Shown here: one piece after another, positions 9,160 to 25,300 of the stretch
How positions within the stretch are numbered: the stretch's first letter is position 1
Layout of the letters: every line of letters starts with the position of its first letter
Source of the DNA: Calendula officinalis
Taxonomy: Eukaryota > Streptophyta > Magnoliopsida > Asterales > Asteraceae
Reading direction: 5' to 3'
DNA length: 64,000 nucleotides
Assembly: GCA_963853835.1 (NCBI GenBank)
Contig: OY970832.1
Location: 35,620,063 to 35,684,062, forward strand
Translations under genes and position numbers: made by a program
Notes under the pieces: model-generated
What the model saw: only the letters and a program-made list of their open reading frames with translations
What the model was told of the DNA's origin: nothing
Database searches by the model: none

Positions 9160-12100
9160 GGCCATTAAACAATTATAACCACTACATGCATGTCCATGAC
9201 TCATATCGATGGCCCTTGAACCATTATAACTACTAGCCATGACCAATAGCCTATAGATATCCATTTTACAAGTAATAGGTGTCCATAACCCATAACCATG
9301 GTCCTTGAACATTATAACCACTAGATGTCCATAACTGATATTGATGGCCCTTGAACCATTATAACTACTAGCCATGACCAATAGCCTATAGATATCTATT
9401 TTACAAGTAATAGGTGTTTATAACCCATAACCATGGCCCTTGAACAATTATAACCACTAGATGTCTGTAACTGATACTGATGGCCCTTGAACCATTATAA
9501 CTACTACCCATGACCTATATAGATATCTATTTTACAAGTAATAGGTGTCCATAACCAATCACCAAGGTCCTTGAACCATTATAACCACTAGATGTCCATA
9601 ACTGATACTGATGGCCCTTGAACCATTATAACCACTAGCCATGACCAATAACCTATAGAAATTCATTTTATAAGTAATAGGCGCCCATAACCCATAACCA
9701 TGGTCCTTGAACCATTATAACCATTAGATGTCCATAACTGATACTGATGGCCCTTCAACTATTATAACTACTAGCCATGGCCAATAGCGTATAGATATCC
9801 AATTTATAAGTAATAGGGGTCCATAACCCATAACCATGGTCCTTGAACCATTATAACCACTAGATGTCCATAATTGATACTGATGGCCCTTGAACCATTA
9901 TAACTACTAGCCATGACCAATAGCCTATAGATATCCATTTTACAAGTAATAGGTGTCCGTAACCCATAACCATGGTCCTTGAACCATTATAGCCACTAGA
10001 TGTCCATAACTCATACTGATGGCCCTTGAACCATTATTACTACTAGCCATGACCAATAGCCTATAGATATCCATTTTTAAAGTAATAGGTGTCCCTAACC
10101 CATACCCATGGCCCTTGAACCATTATAACAATTACATGTCCATAACTCATATCAATGGCCCTTGAACCATTATAACTACAAGCCATGACCAATAGCCTAT
10201 AGATATGCATTTTACAAGTAATAGGTGTCCATAACCCATAACCAAGGCCATTAAACCATTATAACCACTACATGTCCATTACTCATATCGATGGCCCTTG
10301 AACCATTATAACTACTAGCCATGACCAATAGCCTATAGATATCCATTTTAAAAGTAATAGGTGTCCATTACCCATAACAATCATCCCTGAACCATTATAA
10401 CCAGTAGATGTCCATAACTGATACTGATGGCCCTTGAACCATTATAACTACTAGCCATGTCCAATAGCCTACAGATATCCAGTTTACAAGTAATAGGTGT
10501 CCATAACCCATAAACATGGTTCTTGAACCATTATAACCACTAGATGTCCATAACTGATTCTGATGGCCCTTGAACCATTATAACTACTAGCCATGTCCAA
10601 TAGCCTATAGATATCCATTTTACAAGTAATAGGTGTCCATAACCCATAACCATGGTCCTTGAACCATTATAACCACTAGATGTCCATAACTGATACTGAT
10701 GGCCCTTGAACCATTATAACTACTAGCCACGACCAATTGCCTATAAATATACATTTTACAAGTAATAGGTGTCCATAACTCATAACCAAGGCCATTGAAC
10801 CATTATAACCACTACATGTCCATAACTCATATCGATGGCCCTTGAACCATTATAACTACTAGCGATGTCCAATAGCCTACAGATATCCATTTTACAAGTA
10901 ATAGGTGTCCATAACCCATAACCATGGTCCTTGAACCATTATAACCACTAGATGTCCATAACTGATACTGATGGCCCTTGAACCATTATAACTACTAGCC
11001 ATGACCAGTAGCCTATAGATATCCATTTTACAAGTAATAGGTGTCCATAACCCATAACCAAGGCCATTGAACCATTATAACCACTAGATGTCCATAACTG
11101 ATACTGATGGCCCTTGAACCATTATAACTACTAGCCAGGACCAATAGCCTATAGATATCCATTTTGCAAGTAATAGGTGTGCATAACCCATAACTAAGGC
11201 CATTGAACCATTATAACCACTACATGCATGTCCATGACTCATATCGATGGCCCTTGAACCATTATAACTACTAGCCATGACCAATAGCCTATAGATATCC
11301 ATTTTACAAGTAATAGGTGTCCATAACCCATAACCATGGTCCTTGAACATTATAACCACTAGATGTCCATAACTGATACTGATGGCCCTTGAACCATTAT
11401 AACTACTAGCCATGACCAATAGCCTATAGATATCTATTTTACAAGTAATAGGTGTATATAACCCATAATCATGGCCCTTGAACAATTATAACCACTAGAT
11501 GTCTGTAACTGATACCGATGGCCCTTGAACCATTATAACTACTACCCATGACCTATATAGATATCTTTTTTACAAGTAATAGGTGTCCATAACCCATAAC
11601 CAAGGTCCTTGAACCGTTATAACCACTAGATGTCCATAACTGATACTGATGGCCCTTGAACCATTATAACTACTAGCCATGACCAATAGCCTATAGAAAT
11701 TCATTTTACAAGTAATAGGTGTCCATAACCCATAACCATGGTCCTTGAACCATTATAACCACTAGATGTCCATAACTGATGCTGATGGCCCTTCAACTAT
11801 TATAACTACTAGCCATGGCCAATAGCGTATAGATATCCAATTTACAAGTAATAGGTGTCCATAACCCATAACCATGGTCCTTGAACCATTATAACCACTA
11901 GATGTCCATAAATGATACTGATGGCCCTTGAACCATTATAACTACTAGCCATGACCAATAGCCTATAGATATCCATTTTACAAGTAATAGGTGTCCGTAA
12001 CCCATAACCATGGCCCTTGAACCATTATAGCCACTAGATGTCCATAACTCATACTGATGGCCCTTGAACCATTATTACTACTAGCCATGACCAATAGCCT

Positions 12101-15100
12101 ATAGATATCCATTTTTAAAGTAATAGGTGTCCCTAACCCATGCCCATGGCCCTTGAACCATTATAACCACTACATGTCCATAACTCATATCAATGGCCCT
12201 TGAACCATTATAACTACAAGCCATGACCAATAGCCTATAGATATGCATTTTACAAGTAATAGGTGTCCATAACCCATAACCAAGGCCATTGAACCATTAT
12301 AACCACTACATGCATGTCCATGACTCATATCGATGGCCCTTGAACCATTATAACTACTAGCCATGACCAATAGCCTATAGATATCCATTTTACAAGTAAT
12401 AGGTGTCCATAACCCATAACCATGGTCCTTGAACATTATAACCACTAGATGTCCATAACTGATACTGATGGCCCTTGAACCATTATAACTACTAGCCATG
12501 ACCAATAGCCTATAGATATCTATTTTACAAGTAATAGGTGTATATAACCCATAATCATGGCCCTTGAACAATTGTAACCACTAGATGTCTGTAACTGATA
12601 CCGATGGCCCTTGAACCATTATAACTACTACCCATGACCTATATAGGTATCTTTTTTACAAGTAATAGGTGTCCATAACCAATAACCAAGGTCCTTGAAC
12701 TATTATAACCACTAGATGTCCATAACTGATACTGATGGCCCTTGAACCATTATAACCACTAGCCATGACCAATAGCCTATAGAAATTCATTTTACAAGTA
12801 ATAGGCGCCCATAACCCATAACCATGGTCCTTGAACCATTATAACCATTAGATGTCCATAACTGATACTGATGGCCCTTCAACTATTATAACTACTAGCC
12901 ATGGCCAATAGCGTATAGACATCCAATTTATAAGTAATAGGGGCCCAAAACCCATAACCATGGTCCTTGAACCATTATAACCACTAGATGTCCATAATTG
13001 ATACTGATGGCCCTTGAACCATTATAACTACTAGCCATGACCAATAGCCTATAGATATCCATTTTACAAGTAATAGGTGTCCGTAACCCATAACCATGGC
13101 CCTTGAACCATTATAGCCACTAGATGTCCATAACTCATACTGATGGCCCTTGAACCATTATTACTACTAGCCATGACCAATAGCCTATAGATATCCATTT
13201 TTAAAGTAATAGGTGTCCCTAACCCATACCCATGGCCCTTGAACCATTATAACCACTACATGTCCAAAACTGATATCAATGGCCCTTGAACCATTATAAC
13301 TACAAGCCATGACCAATAGCCTATAGATATGCATTTTACAAGTAATAGGTGTCCATAACCCAAAACCAAGGCCATTGAACCATTATAACCACTACATGTC
13401 CATTACTTATATCGATGGCCCTTGAACCATTATAACTACTAGCCATGACCAATAGCCTATAGATATCCATTTTAAAAGTAATAGGTGTCCATTACCCATA
13501 ACAATCGTCCCTGAACCATTATAACCACTAGATGTCCATAACTGATACTGATGGCCCTTGAACCATTATAACTACTAGCCATGTCCAATAGCCTACAGAT
13601 ATCCAGTTTACAAGTAATAGGTGTCCATAACCCATAACCATGGTTCTTGAACCATTATAACCACTAGATGTCCATAACTGATACTGATGGCCCTTGAACC
13701 ATTATAACTACTAGCCATATCCAATAGCCTACAGATATCCATTTTACAAGTAATAGGTGTCCATAACCCATAACCATGGTCCTTGAACCATTGTAACCAC
13801 TAGATGTCCATAACTGATACTGATGGCCCTTGAACCATTATAACTACTAGCCACGACCAATAGCCTATAAATATACATTTTACAAGTAATAGGTGTCCAT
13901 AACCCATAACCAAGGCCATTGAACAATTATAACCACTAGATGTCCATAACTGATACTGATGGCCCTTGAACCATTATAACTACTAGCCACGACCAATAGC
14001 CTATAGATATCCATTTTGCAAGTAATAGGTGTGCATAACCCATAACCAAGGCAATTGAACCATTATAACCACTACATGCATGTCCATGACTCATATCGAT
14101 GGCCCTTGAACCATTATAACTACTAGCCATGACCAATAGCCTATAGATATCCATTTTACAAGTAATAGGCGTCCATAACCCATAACCATGGTCTTTGAAC
14201 ACTATAACCACTAGATGTCCATAACTAATACTGATGGCCCTTGAACCATTATAACTACTAGCCATGACCAATAGCCTATAGAAATTCATTTTACAAGTAA
14301 CAGGTGTCCATAACCCATAACCATGGTCCTTAAACCATTATAACCACTAGATGTCCATAACTGATACTGATGGCCCTTCAACTATTATAACTACTAGCCA
14401 TGGCCAATAGCGTATAGATATCCAATTTACAAGTAATAGGTGTCCATAACCCATAACCATGGTCCTTGAACCATTATAACCACTAGATGTCCATAATTGA
14501 TACTGATGGCCCTTGAACCATTATAACTACTAGCCATGACCAATAGCCTATAGATATCCATTTTACAAGTAATAGGTGTCCGTAACCCATAACCATGGCC
14601 CTTGAACCATTATAGCCACTAGATGTCCATAACTCATACTGATGGCCCTTGAACCATTATTACTACTAGCCATGACCAATTGCCTATAGATATCCATTTT
14701 AAAAGTAATAGGTGTCCCTAACCCATACCCATGGCCCTTGAACCATTATAACCACTACATGTCCATAACTCATATCAATGGCCCTTGAACCATTATAACT
14801 ACAAACCATGACAAATAGCCTATAGATATGCATTTTACAAATAATAGGTGTCCATAACCCATAACCAAGGCCATTGAACCATTATTACGACTACATGTCC
14901 ATTACTCATACCGATGGCCCTTGAACCATTATAACTACTAGCCATGACCAATAGCCTATAGATATCCATTTTAAAAGTAATAGGTGTCCATTACCCATAA
15001 CAATCATCCCTGAACCATTATAACCACTAGATGTCCATAACTGATACTGATGGCCCTTGAACCATTATAATTACTAGCCATCACCAATAGCCTATAGATA

Positions 15101-18100
15101 TCCATTTTACAAGTAATAGGTGTCCATAACCCATAACCATGGTCCTTGAACCATTATAACCATTAGATGTCCATAACTGATACTGATGGCCCTTCAACTA
15201 TTATAACTACTAGCCATGGCCAATAGCGTATAGATATCCAATTTATAAGTAATAGGGCTCCATAACCCATAACCATGGTCCTTGAACCATTATAACCACT
15301 AGATGTCCATAATTGATACTGATGGCCCTTGAACCATTATAACTACTAGCCATGACCAATAGCCTATAGATATCCATTTTACAAGTAATAGGTGTCCGTA
15401 ACCCATAACCATGGCCCTTGAACCATTATAGCCACTAGATGTCCATAACTCATACTGATGGCCCTTAAACCATTATTACTACTAGCCATGACCAATAGCC
15501 TATAGATATCCATTTTTAAAGTAATAGGTGTCCCTAACCCATACCCATGGCCCTTGAACCATTATAACCAATACATGTCCAAAACTGATATCAATGGCCC
15601 TTGAACCATTATAACTACAAGCCATGACCAATAGCCTATAGATATGCATTTTACAAGTAATAGGTGTCCATAACCCATAACCAAGGCCATTGAACCATTA
15701 TAACCACTACATGTCCATTACTCATATCGATGGCCCTTGAACCATTATAACTACTAGCCATGACCAATAGCCTAGAGATATCCATTTTAAAAGTAATAGG
15801 TATCCATTACCCATAACAATCGTCCCTGAACCATTATAACCACTAGATGTCCATAACTGATATTGATGGCCCTTGAACCATTATAACTACTAGCCATGTC
15901 CAATAGCCTACAGATATCCAGTTTACAAGTAATAGGTGTCCATAACCCATAACCATGGTTCTTGAACCATTATAACCACTAGATGTCCATAACTGATACT
16001 GATGGCCCTTGAACCATTATAACTACTAGCCATGGCCAATAGCCTATAGATATCCATTTTACAAGTAATAGGTGTCCATAACCCATAACCAAGGCCATTG
16101 AACCATTATAACCACTAGATGTCCATAACTGATACTGATGGCCCTTGAACCATTATAACTACTAGCCACGACCAATAGCCTATAGATATCCATTTTGCAA
16201 ATAATAGGTGTGCATAACCCATAACCAAGGCCATTGAACCATTATAACCACTACATGCATGTCCATGACTCATATCGATGGCCCTTGAACCATTATAACT
16301 ACTAGCCATGACCAATAGCCTATAGATATCCATTTTACAAGTAATAGGTGTCCATAACCCATAACCATGGTCTTTGAACACTATAACCACTAGATGTCCA
16401 TAACTGATACTGATGGCCCTTGAACCATTATAACTACTAGCCATGACCAATAGCCTATAGATATCTATTTTACAAGTAATAGGTGTCCATTACCCATAAC
16501 AATGGTCCCTGAACCATTATAACCACTAGATGTCCATAATTGATACTGATGGCCCTTGAACCATTATGACTACTAGCCATGTCCAATAGCCTACAGATAT
16601 CCATTTTACAAGTAATAGGTGTCCATAACCCATAACCATGGTCCTTGAACCATTGTAACCACTAGATGTCCATAACTGATACTGATGGCCCTTGAACCAT
16701 TATAACTACTAGCCACGACCAATAGCCTATAAATATACATTTTACAAGTAATAGGTGTCCATAACCCATAACCATGGTCCTTGAACCATTATAACCATTA
16801 GATGTCCATAACTGATACTGATGGCCCTTCAACTATTATAACTACTAGCCATGGCCAATAGCGTATAGATATCCAATTTATAAGTAATAGGGGTCCATAA
16901 CCCATAACCATGGTCCTTGAACCATTATAACCACTAGATGTCCATAATTGATACTGATGGCCCTTGAACCATTATAACTACTAGCCATGACCAATAGCCT
17001 ATAGATATCCATTTTAAAAGTAATAGGTGTCCCTAACCCATACCCACGGCCCTTGAACCATTATAACCACTACATGTCCATAACTCATATCAATGGCCCT
17101 TGAACCATTATAACTACAAACCATGACAAATAGCCTATAGATATGCATTTTACAAATAATAGGTGTCCATAACCCATAACCAAGGCCATTGAACCATTAT
17201 TACGACTACATGTCCATTACTCATACCGATGGCCCTTGAACCATTATAACTACTAGCCATGACCAATAGCCTATAGATATCCATTTTAAAAGTAATAGGT
17301 GTCCATTACCCATAACAATCATCCCTGAACCATTATAACCACTAGATGTCCATAACTGATACTGATGGCCCTTGAACCATTATAATTACTAGCCATCACC
17401 AATAGCCTATAGATATCCATTTTACAAGTAATAGGTGTCCATAACCCATAACCATGGTCCTCTAACCATTATAACCATTAGATGTCCATAACTGATACTG
17501 ATGGCCCTTCAACTATTATAACTACTAGCCATGGCCAATAGCGTATAGATATCCAATTTATAAGTAATAGGGGTCCATAACCCATAACCATGGTCCTTGA
17601 ACCATTATAACCACTAGATGTCCATAATTGATACTGATGGCCCTTGAACCATTATAACTACTAGCCATGACCAATAGCCTATAGATATCCATTTTACAAG
17701 TAATAGGTGTCCGTAACCCATAACCATGGCCCTTGAACCATTATAGCCACTAGATGTCCATAACTCATACTGATGGCCCTTGAACCATTATTACTACTAG
17801 CCATGACCAATAGCCTATAGATATCCATTTTTAAAGTAATAGGTGTCCCTAACCCATACCCATGGCCCTTGAACCATTATAACCAATACATGTCCAAAAC
17901 TGATATCAATGGCCCTTGAACCATTATAACTACAAGCCATGACCAATAGCCTATAGATATGCATTTTACAAGTAATAGGTGTCCATAACCCATAACCAAG
18001 GCCATTGAACCATTATAACCACTACATGTCCATTACTCATATCGATGGCCCTTGAACCATTATAACTACTAGCCATGACCAATAGCCTAGAGATATCCAT

Positions 18101-19330
18101 TTTAAAAGTAATAGGTGTCCATTACCCATAACAATCGTCCCTGAACCATTATAACCACTAGATGTCCATAACTGATATTGATGGCCCTTGAACCATTATA
18201 ACTACTAGCCATGTCCAATAGCCTACAGATATCCAGTTTACAAGTAATAGGTGTCCATAACCCATAACCATGGTTCTTGAACCATTATAACCACTAGATG
18301 TCCATAACTGATACTGATGGCCCTTGAACCATTATAACTACTAGCCATGTCCAATAGCCTACAGATATCCATTTTACAAGTAATAGGTGTCCATAACCCA
18401 TAACCATGGTCCTTGAACCATTGTAACCACTAGATGTCCATAACTGATACTGATGGCCCTTGAACCATTATAACTACTAGCCACGACCAATAGCCTATAA
18501 ATATACATTTTACAAGTAATAGGTGTCCATAACCCATAACCAAGGCCATTGAACCATTATAACCACTACATGTCCATAACTCATATCGATGGCCCTTGAA
18601 CCATTATAACTACTAGCGATGTCCAATAGCCTACAGATATCCATTTTACAAGTAATAGGTGTCCATAACCCATAACCATGGTCCTTGAACCATTATAACC
18701 ACTAGATGTCCATAACTGATACTGATGGCCCTTGAACCATTATAACTACTAGCCATGACCAGTAGCATATAGATATCCATTATACAAGTAATAGGTGTCC
18801 ATAACCCATAACCAAGGCCATTAAACCATTATAACCACTAGATGTCCATAACTGATACTGATGGCCCTTGAACCATTATAACTACTAGCCACGACCAATA
18901 GCCTATAGATATCCATTTTGCAAGTAATAGGTGTGCATAACCCATAACCAAGGCCATTGAACCATTATAACCACTACATGCATGTCCATGACTCATATCG
19001 ATGGCCCTTGAACCATTATAACTACTAGCCATGACCAATAGCCTATAGATATCCATTTTACAAGTAATAGGTGTCCATAACCCATAACCATGGTCTTTGA
19101 ACACTATAACCACTAGATGTCCATAACTGATACTGATGGCCCTTGAACCATTATAACTACTAGCCATGACCAATAGCCTATAGATATCTATTTTACAAGT
19201 AATAGGTGTATATAACCCATAATCATGGCCCTTGAACAATTATAACCACTAGATGTCTGTAACTGATACCGATGGCCCTTGAACCATTATAACTACTACC
19301 CATGACCTATATAGATATCTTTTTTACAAG
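9160..19330. repeat. Satellite 2, mosaic block with recurrent CATGCATG monomer
   Basis: Continuous 136-bp A+B monomers, about 75 of them, with no gene. A landmark monomer carrying an extra CATG (ACATGCATGTCCATGAC) recurs at about 9185, 11223, 12309, 14075, 16254 and 18977. The spacings of 2038, 1086, 1766, 2179 and 2723 bp are each within 3 bp of a whole number of monomers (15, 8, 13, 16 and 20). The block is therefore made of related higher-order units of different monomer number, as produced by unequal exchange in register. Confidence 0.93.
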
Positions 19331-22300
19331 TGATAGGTGTCCATAACCCATAACCAATGCTATTGAACCATTATAACCACTAGATGTCCATTACTCATAT
19401 CGATGGCCCTTGAACCATTATAACTACTACCCATGACCAATAGCCTATAGATATCCATTTTAAAAGTAATAGGTGTCCATTACCCATAACAATCGTCCCT
19501 GAACCATTATAACCACTAGATGTCCATAACTGATACTGATGGCCCTTGAACCATTATAACTACTAGCCATGTCCAATAGCCTACAGATATCCAGTTTACA
19601 AGTAATAGGTGTCCATAACCCATAACCATGGTTCTTGAACCATTATAACCACTAGATGTCCATAACTGATACTGATGGCCCTTGAACCATTATAACTACT
19701 AGCCATGTCCAATAGCCTACAGATATCCATTTTACAAGTAATAGGTGTCCATAACCCATAACCATGGTCCTTGAACCATTATAACCACTAGATGTCCATA
19801 ACTGATACTGATGGCCCTTGAACCATTATAACTACTAGCCACGACCAATAGCCTATAAATATACATTTTACAAGTAATAGGTGTCCATAACCCATAACCA
19901 AGGCCATTGAACCATTATAACCACTACATGTCCATAACTCATATCGATGGCCCTTGAACCATTATAACTACTAGCGATGTCCAATAGCCTACAGATATCC
20001 ATTTTACAAGTAATAGGTGTCCATAACCCATAACCATGGCCCTTGAACCATTATAGCCACTAGATGTCCATAACTCATACTGATGGCCCTTGAACCATTA
20101 TTACTACTAGCCATGACCAATAGCCTATAGATATCCATTTTTAAAGTAATAGGTGTCCCTAACCCATACCCATGGCCCTTGAACCATTATAACCACTACA
20201 TGTCCATGACTCATATCGATGGCCCTTGAACCATTATAACTTCTAGCCATTACCAATAGCCTATAGATATCCATTTTACAAGTAATAGGTGTCCATAACC
20301 CATAACCATGGTCCTTGAACATTATAACCACTAGATGTCCATAACTGATACTGATGGCCCTTGAACCATTATAACTACTAGCCATGACCAATAGCCTATA
20401 GATATCTATTTTACAAGTAATAGGTGTATATAACCCATAATCATGGCCCTTGAACAATTATAACCACTAGATGTCTGTAACTGATACCGATGGCCCTTGA
20501 ACCATTATAACTACTACCCATGACCTATATAGATATCTTTTTTACAAGTAATAGGTGTCCATAACCAATAACCAAGGTCCTTGAATCATTATAACCACTA
20601 GATGTCCATAACTGATACTGATGGCCCTTGAACCATTATAACCACTAGCCATGACCAATAGCCTATAGAAATTCATTTTACAAGTAATAGGCGCCCATAA
20701 CCCATAACCATGGTCCTTGAACCATTATAACCATTAGATGTCCATAACTGATACTGATGGCCCTTCAACTATTATAACTACTAGCCATGGCCAATAGCGT
20801 ATAGATATCAAATTTATAAGTAATAGGGGCCCATAACCCATAACCATGGTCCTTGAACCATTATAACCACTAGATGTCCATAATTGATACTGATGGCCCT
20901 TGAACCATTATAACTACTAGCCATGACCAATAGCCTATAGATATCCATTTTACAAGTAATAGGTGTCCGTAACCCATAACCATGGCCCTTGAACCATTAT
21001 AGCCACTACATGTCCATAACTCATACTGATGGCCCTTGAACCATTATTACTACTAGCCATGACCAATAGCCTATAGATATCCATTTTTAAAGTAATAGGT
21101 GTCCCTAACCCATACCCATGGCCCTTGAACCATTATAACCACTACATGTCCAAAACTGATATCAATGGCCCTTGAACCATTATAACTACAAGCCATGACC
21201 CAAAACCAAGGCCATTGAACCATTATAACCACTACATGTCCATTACTCATATCGATGGCCCTTGAACCATTATAACTACTAGCCATGACCAATAGCCTAT
21301 AGATATCCATTTTAAAAGTAATAGGTGTCCATTACCCATAACAATCGTCCCTGAACCATTATAACCACTAGATGTCCATAACTGATACTGATGGCCCTTG
21401 AACCATTATAACTACTAGCCATGTCCAATAGCCTACAGATATCCAGTTTACAAGTAATAGGTGTCCATAACCCATAACCATGGTTCTTGAACCATTATAA
21501 CCACTAGATGTCCATAACTGATACTGATGGCCCTTGAACCATTATAACTACTAGCCATGTCCAATAGCCTACAGATATCCATTTTACAAGTAATAGGTGT
21601 CCATAACCCATAACCATGGTCCTTGAACCATTATAACCACTAGATGTCCATAACTGATACTGATGGCCCTTGAACCATTATAACTACTAGCCACGACCAA
21701 TAGCCTATAAATATACATTTTACAAGTAATAGGTGTCCATAACCCATAACCAAGGCCATTGAACCATTATAACCACTACATGTCCATAACTCATATCGAT
21801 GGCCCTTGAACCATTATAACTACTAGCGATGTCCAATAGCCTACAGATATCCATTTTACAAGTAATAGGTGTCCATAACCCATAACCATGGCCCTTGAAC
21901 CATTATAGCCACTAGATGTCCATAACTCATACTGATGGCCCTTGAACCATTATTACTACTAGCCATGACCAATAGCCTATAGATATCCATTTTTAAAGTA
22001 ATAGGTGTCCCTAACCCATACCCATGGCCCTTGAACCATTATAACCACTACATGTCCATGACTCATATCGATGGCCCTTGAACCATTATAACTTCTAGCC
22101 ATGACCAATAGCCTATAGATATCCATTTTACAAGTAATAGGTGTCCATAACCCATAACCATGGTCCTTGAACATTATAACCACTAGATGTCCATAACTGA
22201 TACTGATGGCCCTTGAACCATTATAACTACTAGCCATGACCAATAGCCTATAGATATCTATTTTACAAGTAATAGGTGTATATAACCCATAATCATGGCC

Positions 22301-25300
22301 CTTGAACAATTATAACCACTAGATGTCTGTAACTGATACCGATGGCCCTTGAACCATTATAACTACTACCCATGACCTATATAGATATCTTTTTTACAAG
22401 TAATAGGTGTCCATAACCAATAACCAAGGTCCTTGAATCATTATAACCACTAGATGTCCATAACTGATACTGATGGCCCTTGAACCATTATAACCACTAG
22501 CCATGACCAATAGCCTATAGAAATTCATTTTACAAGTAATGGGCGCCCATAACCCATAACCATGGTCCTTGAACCAGTATAACCATTAGATGTCCATAAC
22601 TGATACTGATGGCCCTTCAACTATTATAACTACTAGCCATGGCCAATAGCGTATAGATATCAAATTTATAAGTAATAGGGGCCCATAACCCATAACCATG
22701 GTCCTTGAACCATTATAACCACTAGATGTCCATAATTGATACTGATGGCCCTTGAACCATTATAACTACTAGCCATGACCAATAGCCTATAGATATCCAT
22801 TTTACAAGTAATAGGTGTCCGTAACCCATAACCATGGCCCTTGAACCATTATAGCCACTAGATGTCCATAACTCATACTGATGGCCCTTGAACCATTATT
22901 ACTACTAGCCATGACCAATAGCCTATAGATATCCATTTTTAAAGTAATAGGTGTCCCTAACCCATACCCATGGCCCTTGAACCATTATAACCACTACATG
23001 TCCAAAACTGATATCAATGGCCCTTGAACCATTATAACTACAAGCCATGACCAGTAGCCTATAGATATGCATTTTACAAGTAATAGGTGTCCATAACCCA
23101 AAACCAAGGCCATTGAACCATTATAACCACTACATGTCCATTACTCATATCGATGGCCCTTGAACCATTATAACTACTAGCCATGACCAATAGCCTATAG
23201 ATATCCATTTTAAAAGTAATAGGTGTCCATTACCCATAACAATCGTCCCTGAACCATTATAACCACTAGATGTCCATAACTGATACTGATGGCCCTTGAA
23301 CCATTATAACTACTAGCCATGTCCAATAGCCTACAGATATCCAGTTTACATGTAATAGGTGTCCATAACCCATAACCATGGTTCTTGAACCATTATAACC
23401 ATTAGATGTCCATAACTGATACTGATGGCCCTTGAACCATTATAACTACTAGCCATGTCCAATAGCCTACAGATATCCATTTTACAAGTAATAGGTGTCC
23501 ATAACCCATAACCATGGTCCTTGAACCATTGTAACCACTAGATGTCCATAACTGATACTGATGGCCCTTGAACCATTATAACTACTAGCCACGACCAATA
23601 GCCTATAAATATACATTTTACAAGTAATAGGTGTCCATAACCCATAACCAAGGCCATTGAACCATTATAACCACTAGATGTCCATAACTGATACTGATGG
23701 CCCTTGAACCATTATAACTACTAGCCATGTCCAATAGCCTACAGATATCCATTTTACAAGTAATAGGTGTCCATAACCCATAACCATGGTCCTTGAACCA
23801 TTATAACCACTAGATGTCCATAACTGATACTGATGGCCCTTGAACCATTATAACTACTAGCCATGTCCAATAGCCTACAGATATCCAGTTTACAAGTAAT
23901 AGGTGTCCATAACCCATAACCATGGTTCTTGAACCATTATAACCACTAGATGTCCATAACTGATACTGATGGCCCTTGAACCATTATAACTACTAGCCAT
24001 GTCCAATAGCCTACAGATATCCATTTTACAAGTAATAGGTGTCCATAACCCATAACCATGGTCCTTGAACCATTATAACCACTAGATGTCCATAACTGAT
24101 ACTGATGGCCCTTGAACCATTATAACTACTAGCCACGACCAATAGCCTATAAATATACATTTTAGAAGTAATAGGTGTCCATAACCCATAACCAAGGCCA
24201 TTGAACCATTATAACCACTACATGTCCATAACTCATATCGATGGCCCTTGAACCATTATAACTACTAGCGATGTCCAATAGCCTACAGATATCCATTTTA
24301 CAAGTAATAGGTGTCCATAACCCATAACCATGGCCCTTGAACCATTATAGCCACTAGATGTCCATAACTCATACTGATGGCCCTTGAACCATTATTACTA
24401 CTAGCCATGACCAATAGCCTATAGATATCCATTTTTAAAGTAATAGGTGTCCCTAACCCATACCCATGGCCCTTGAACCATTATAACCACTACATGCCCA
24501 TGACTCATATCGATGGCCCTTGAACCATTATAACTTCTAGCCATGACCAATAGCCTATAGATATCCATTTTACAAGTAATAGGTGTCCATAACCCATAAC
24601 CATGGTCCTTGAACATTATAACCACTAGATGTCCATAACTGATACTGATGGCCCTTGAACCATTATAACTACTAGCCATGACCAATAGCCTATAGATATC
24701 TATTTTACAAGTAATAGGTGTATATAACCCATAATCATGGCCCTTGAACAATTATAACCACTAGATGTCTGTAACTGATACCGATGGCCCTTGAACCATT
24801 ATAACTACTACCCATGACCTATATAGATATCTTTTTTACAAGTAATAGGTGTCCATAACCAATAACCAAGGTCCTTGAATCATTATAACCACTAGATGTC
24901 CATAACTGATACTGATGGCCCTTGAACCATTATAACCACTAGCCATGACCAATAGCCTATAGAAATTCATTTTACAAGTAATAGGCGCCCATAACCCATA
25001 ACCATGGTCCTTGAACCATTATAACCATTAGATGTCCATAACTGATACTGATGGCCCTTCAACTATTATAACTACTAGCCATGGCCAATAGCGTATAGAT
25101 ATCAAATTTATAAGTAATAGGGGCCCATAACCCATAACCATGGTCCTTGAACCATTATAACCACTCGATGTCCATAATTGATACTGATGGCCCTTGAACC
25201 ATTATAACTACTAGCCATGACCAATAGCCTATAGATATCCATTTTACAAGTAATAGGTGTCCGTAACCCATAACCATGGCCCTTGAACCATTATAGCCAC

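Noticed and set aside
9145..9180. Target-site duplication of the LINE
   Set aside because: No string beginning the right flank (GGCCATTAAAC) is found at the end of the left flank (ACCCATAACCAT). At most 2-3 ambiguous bases could be shared.
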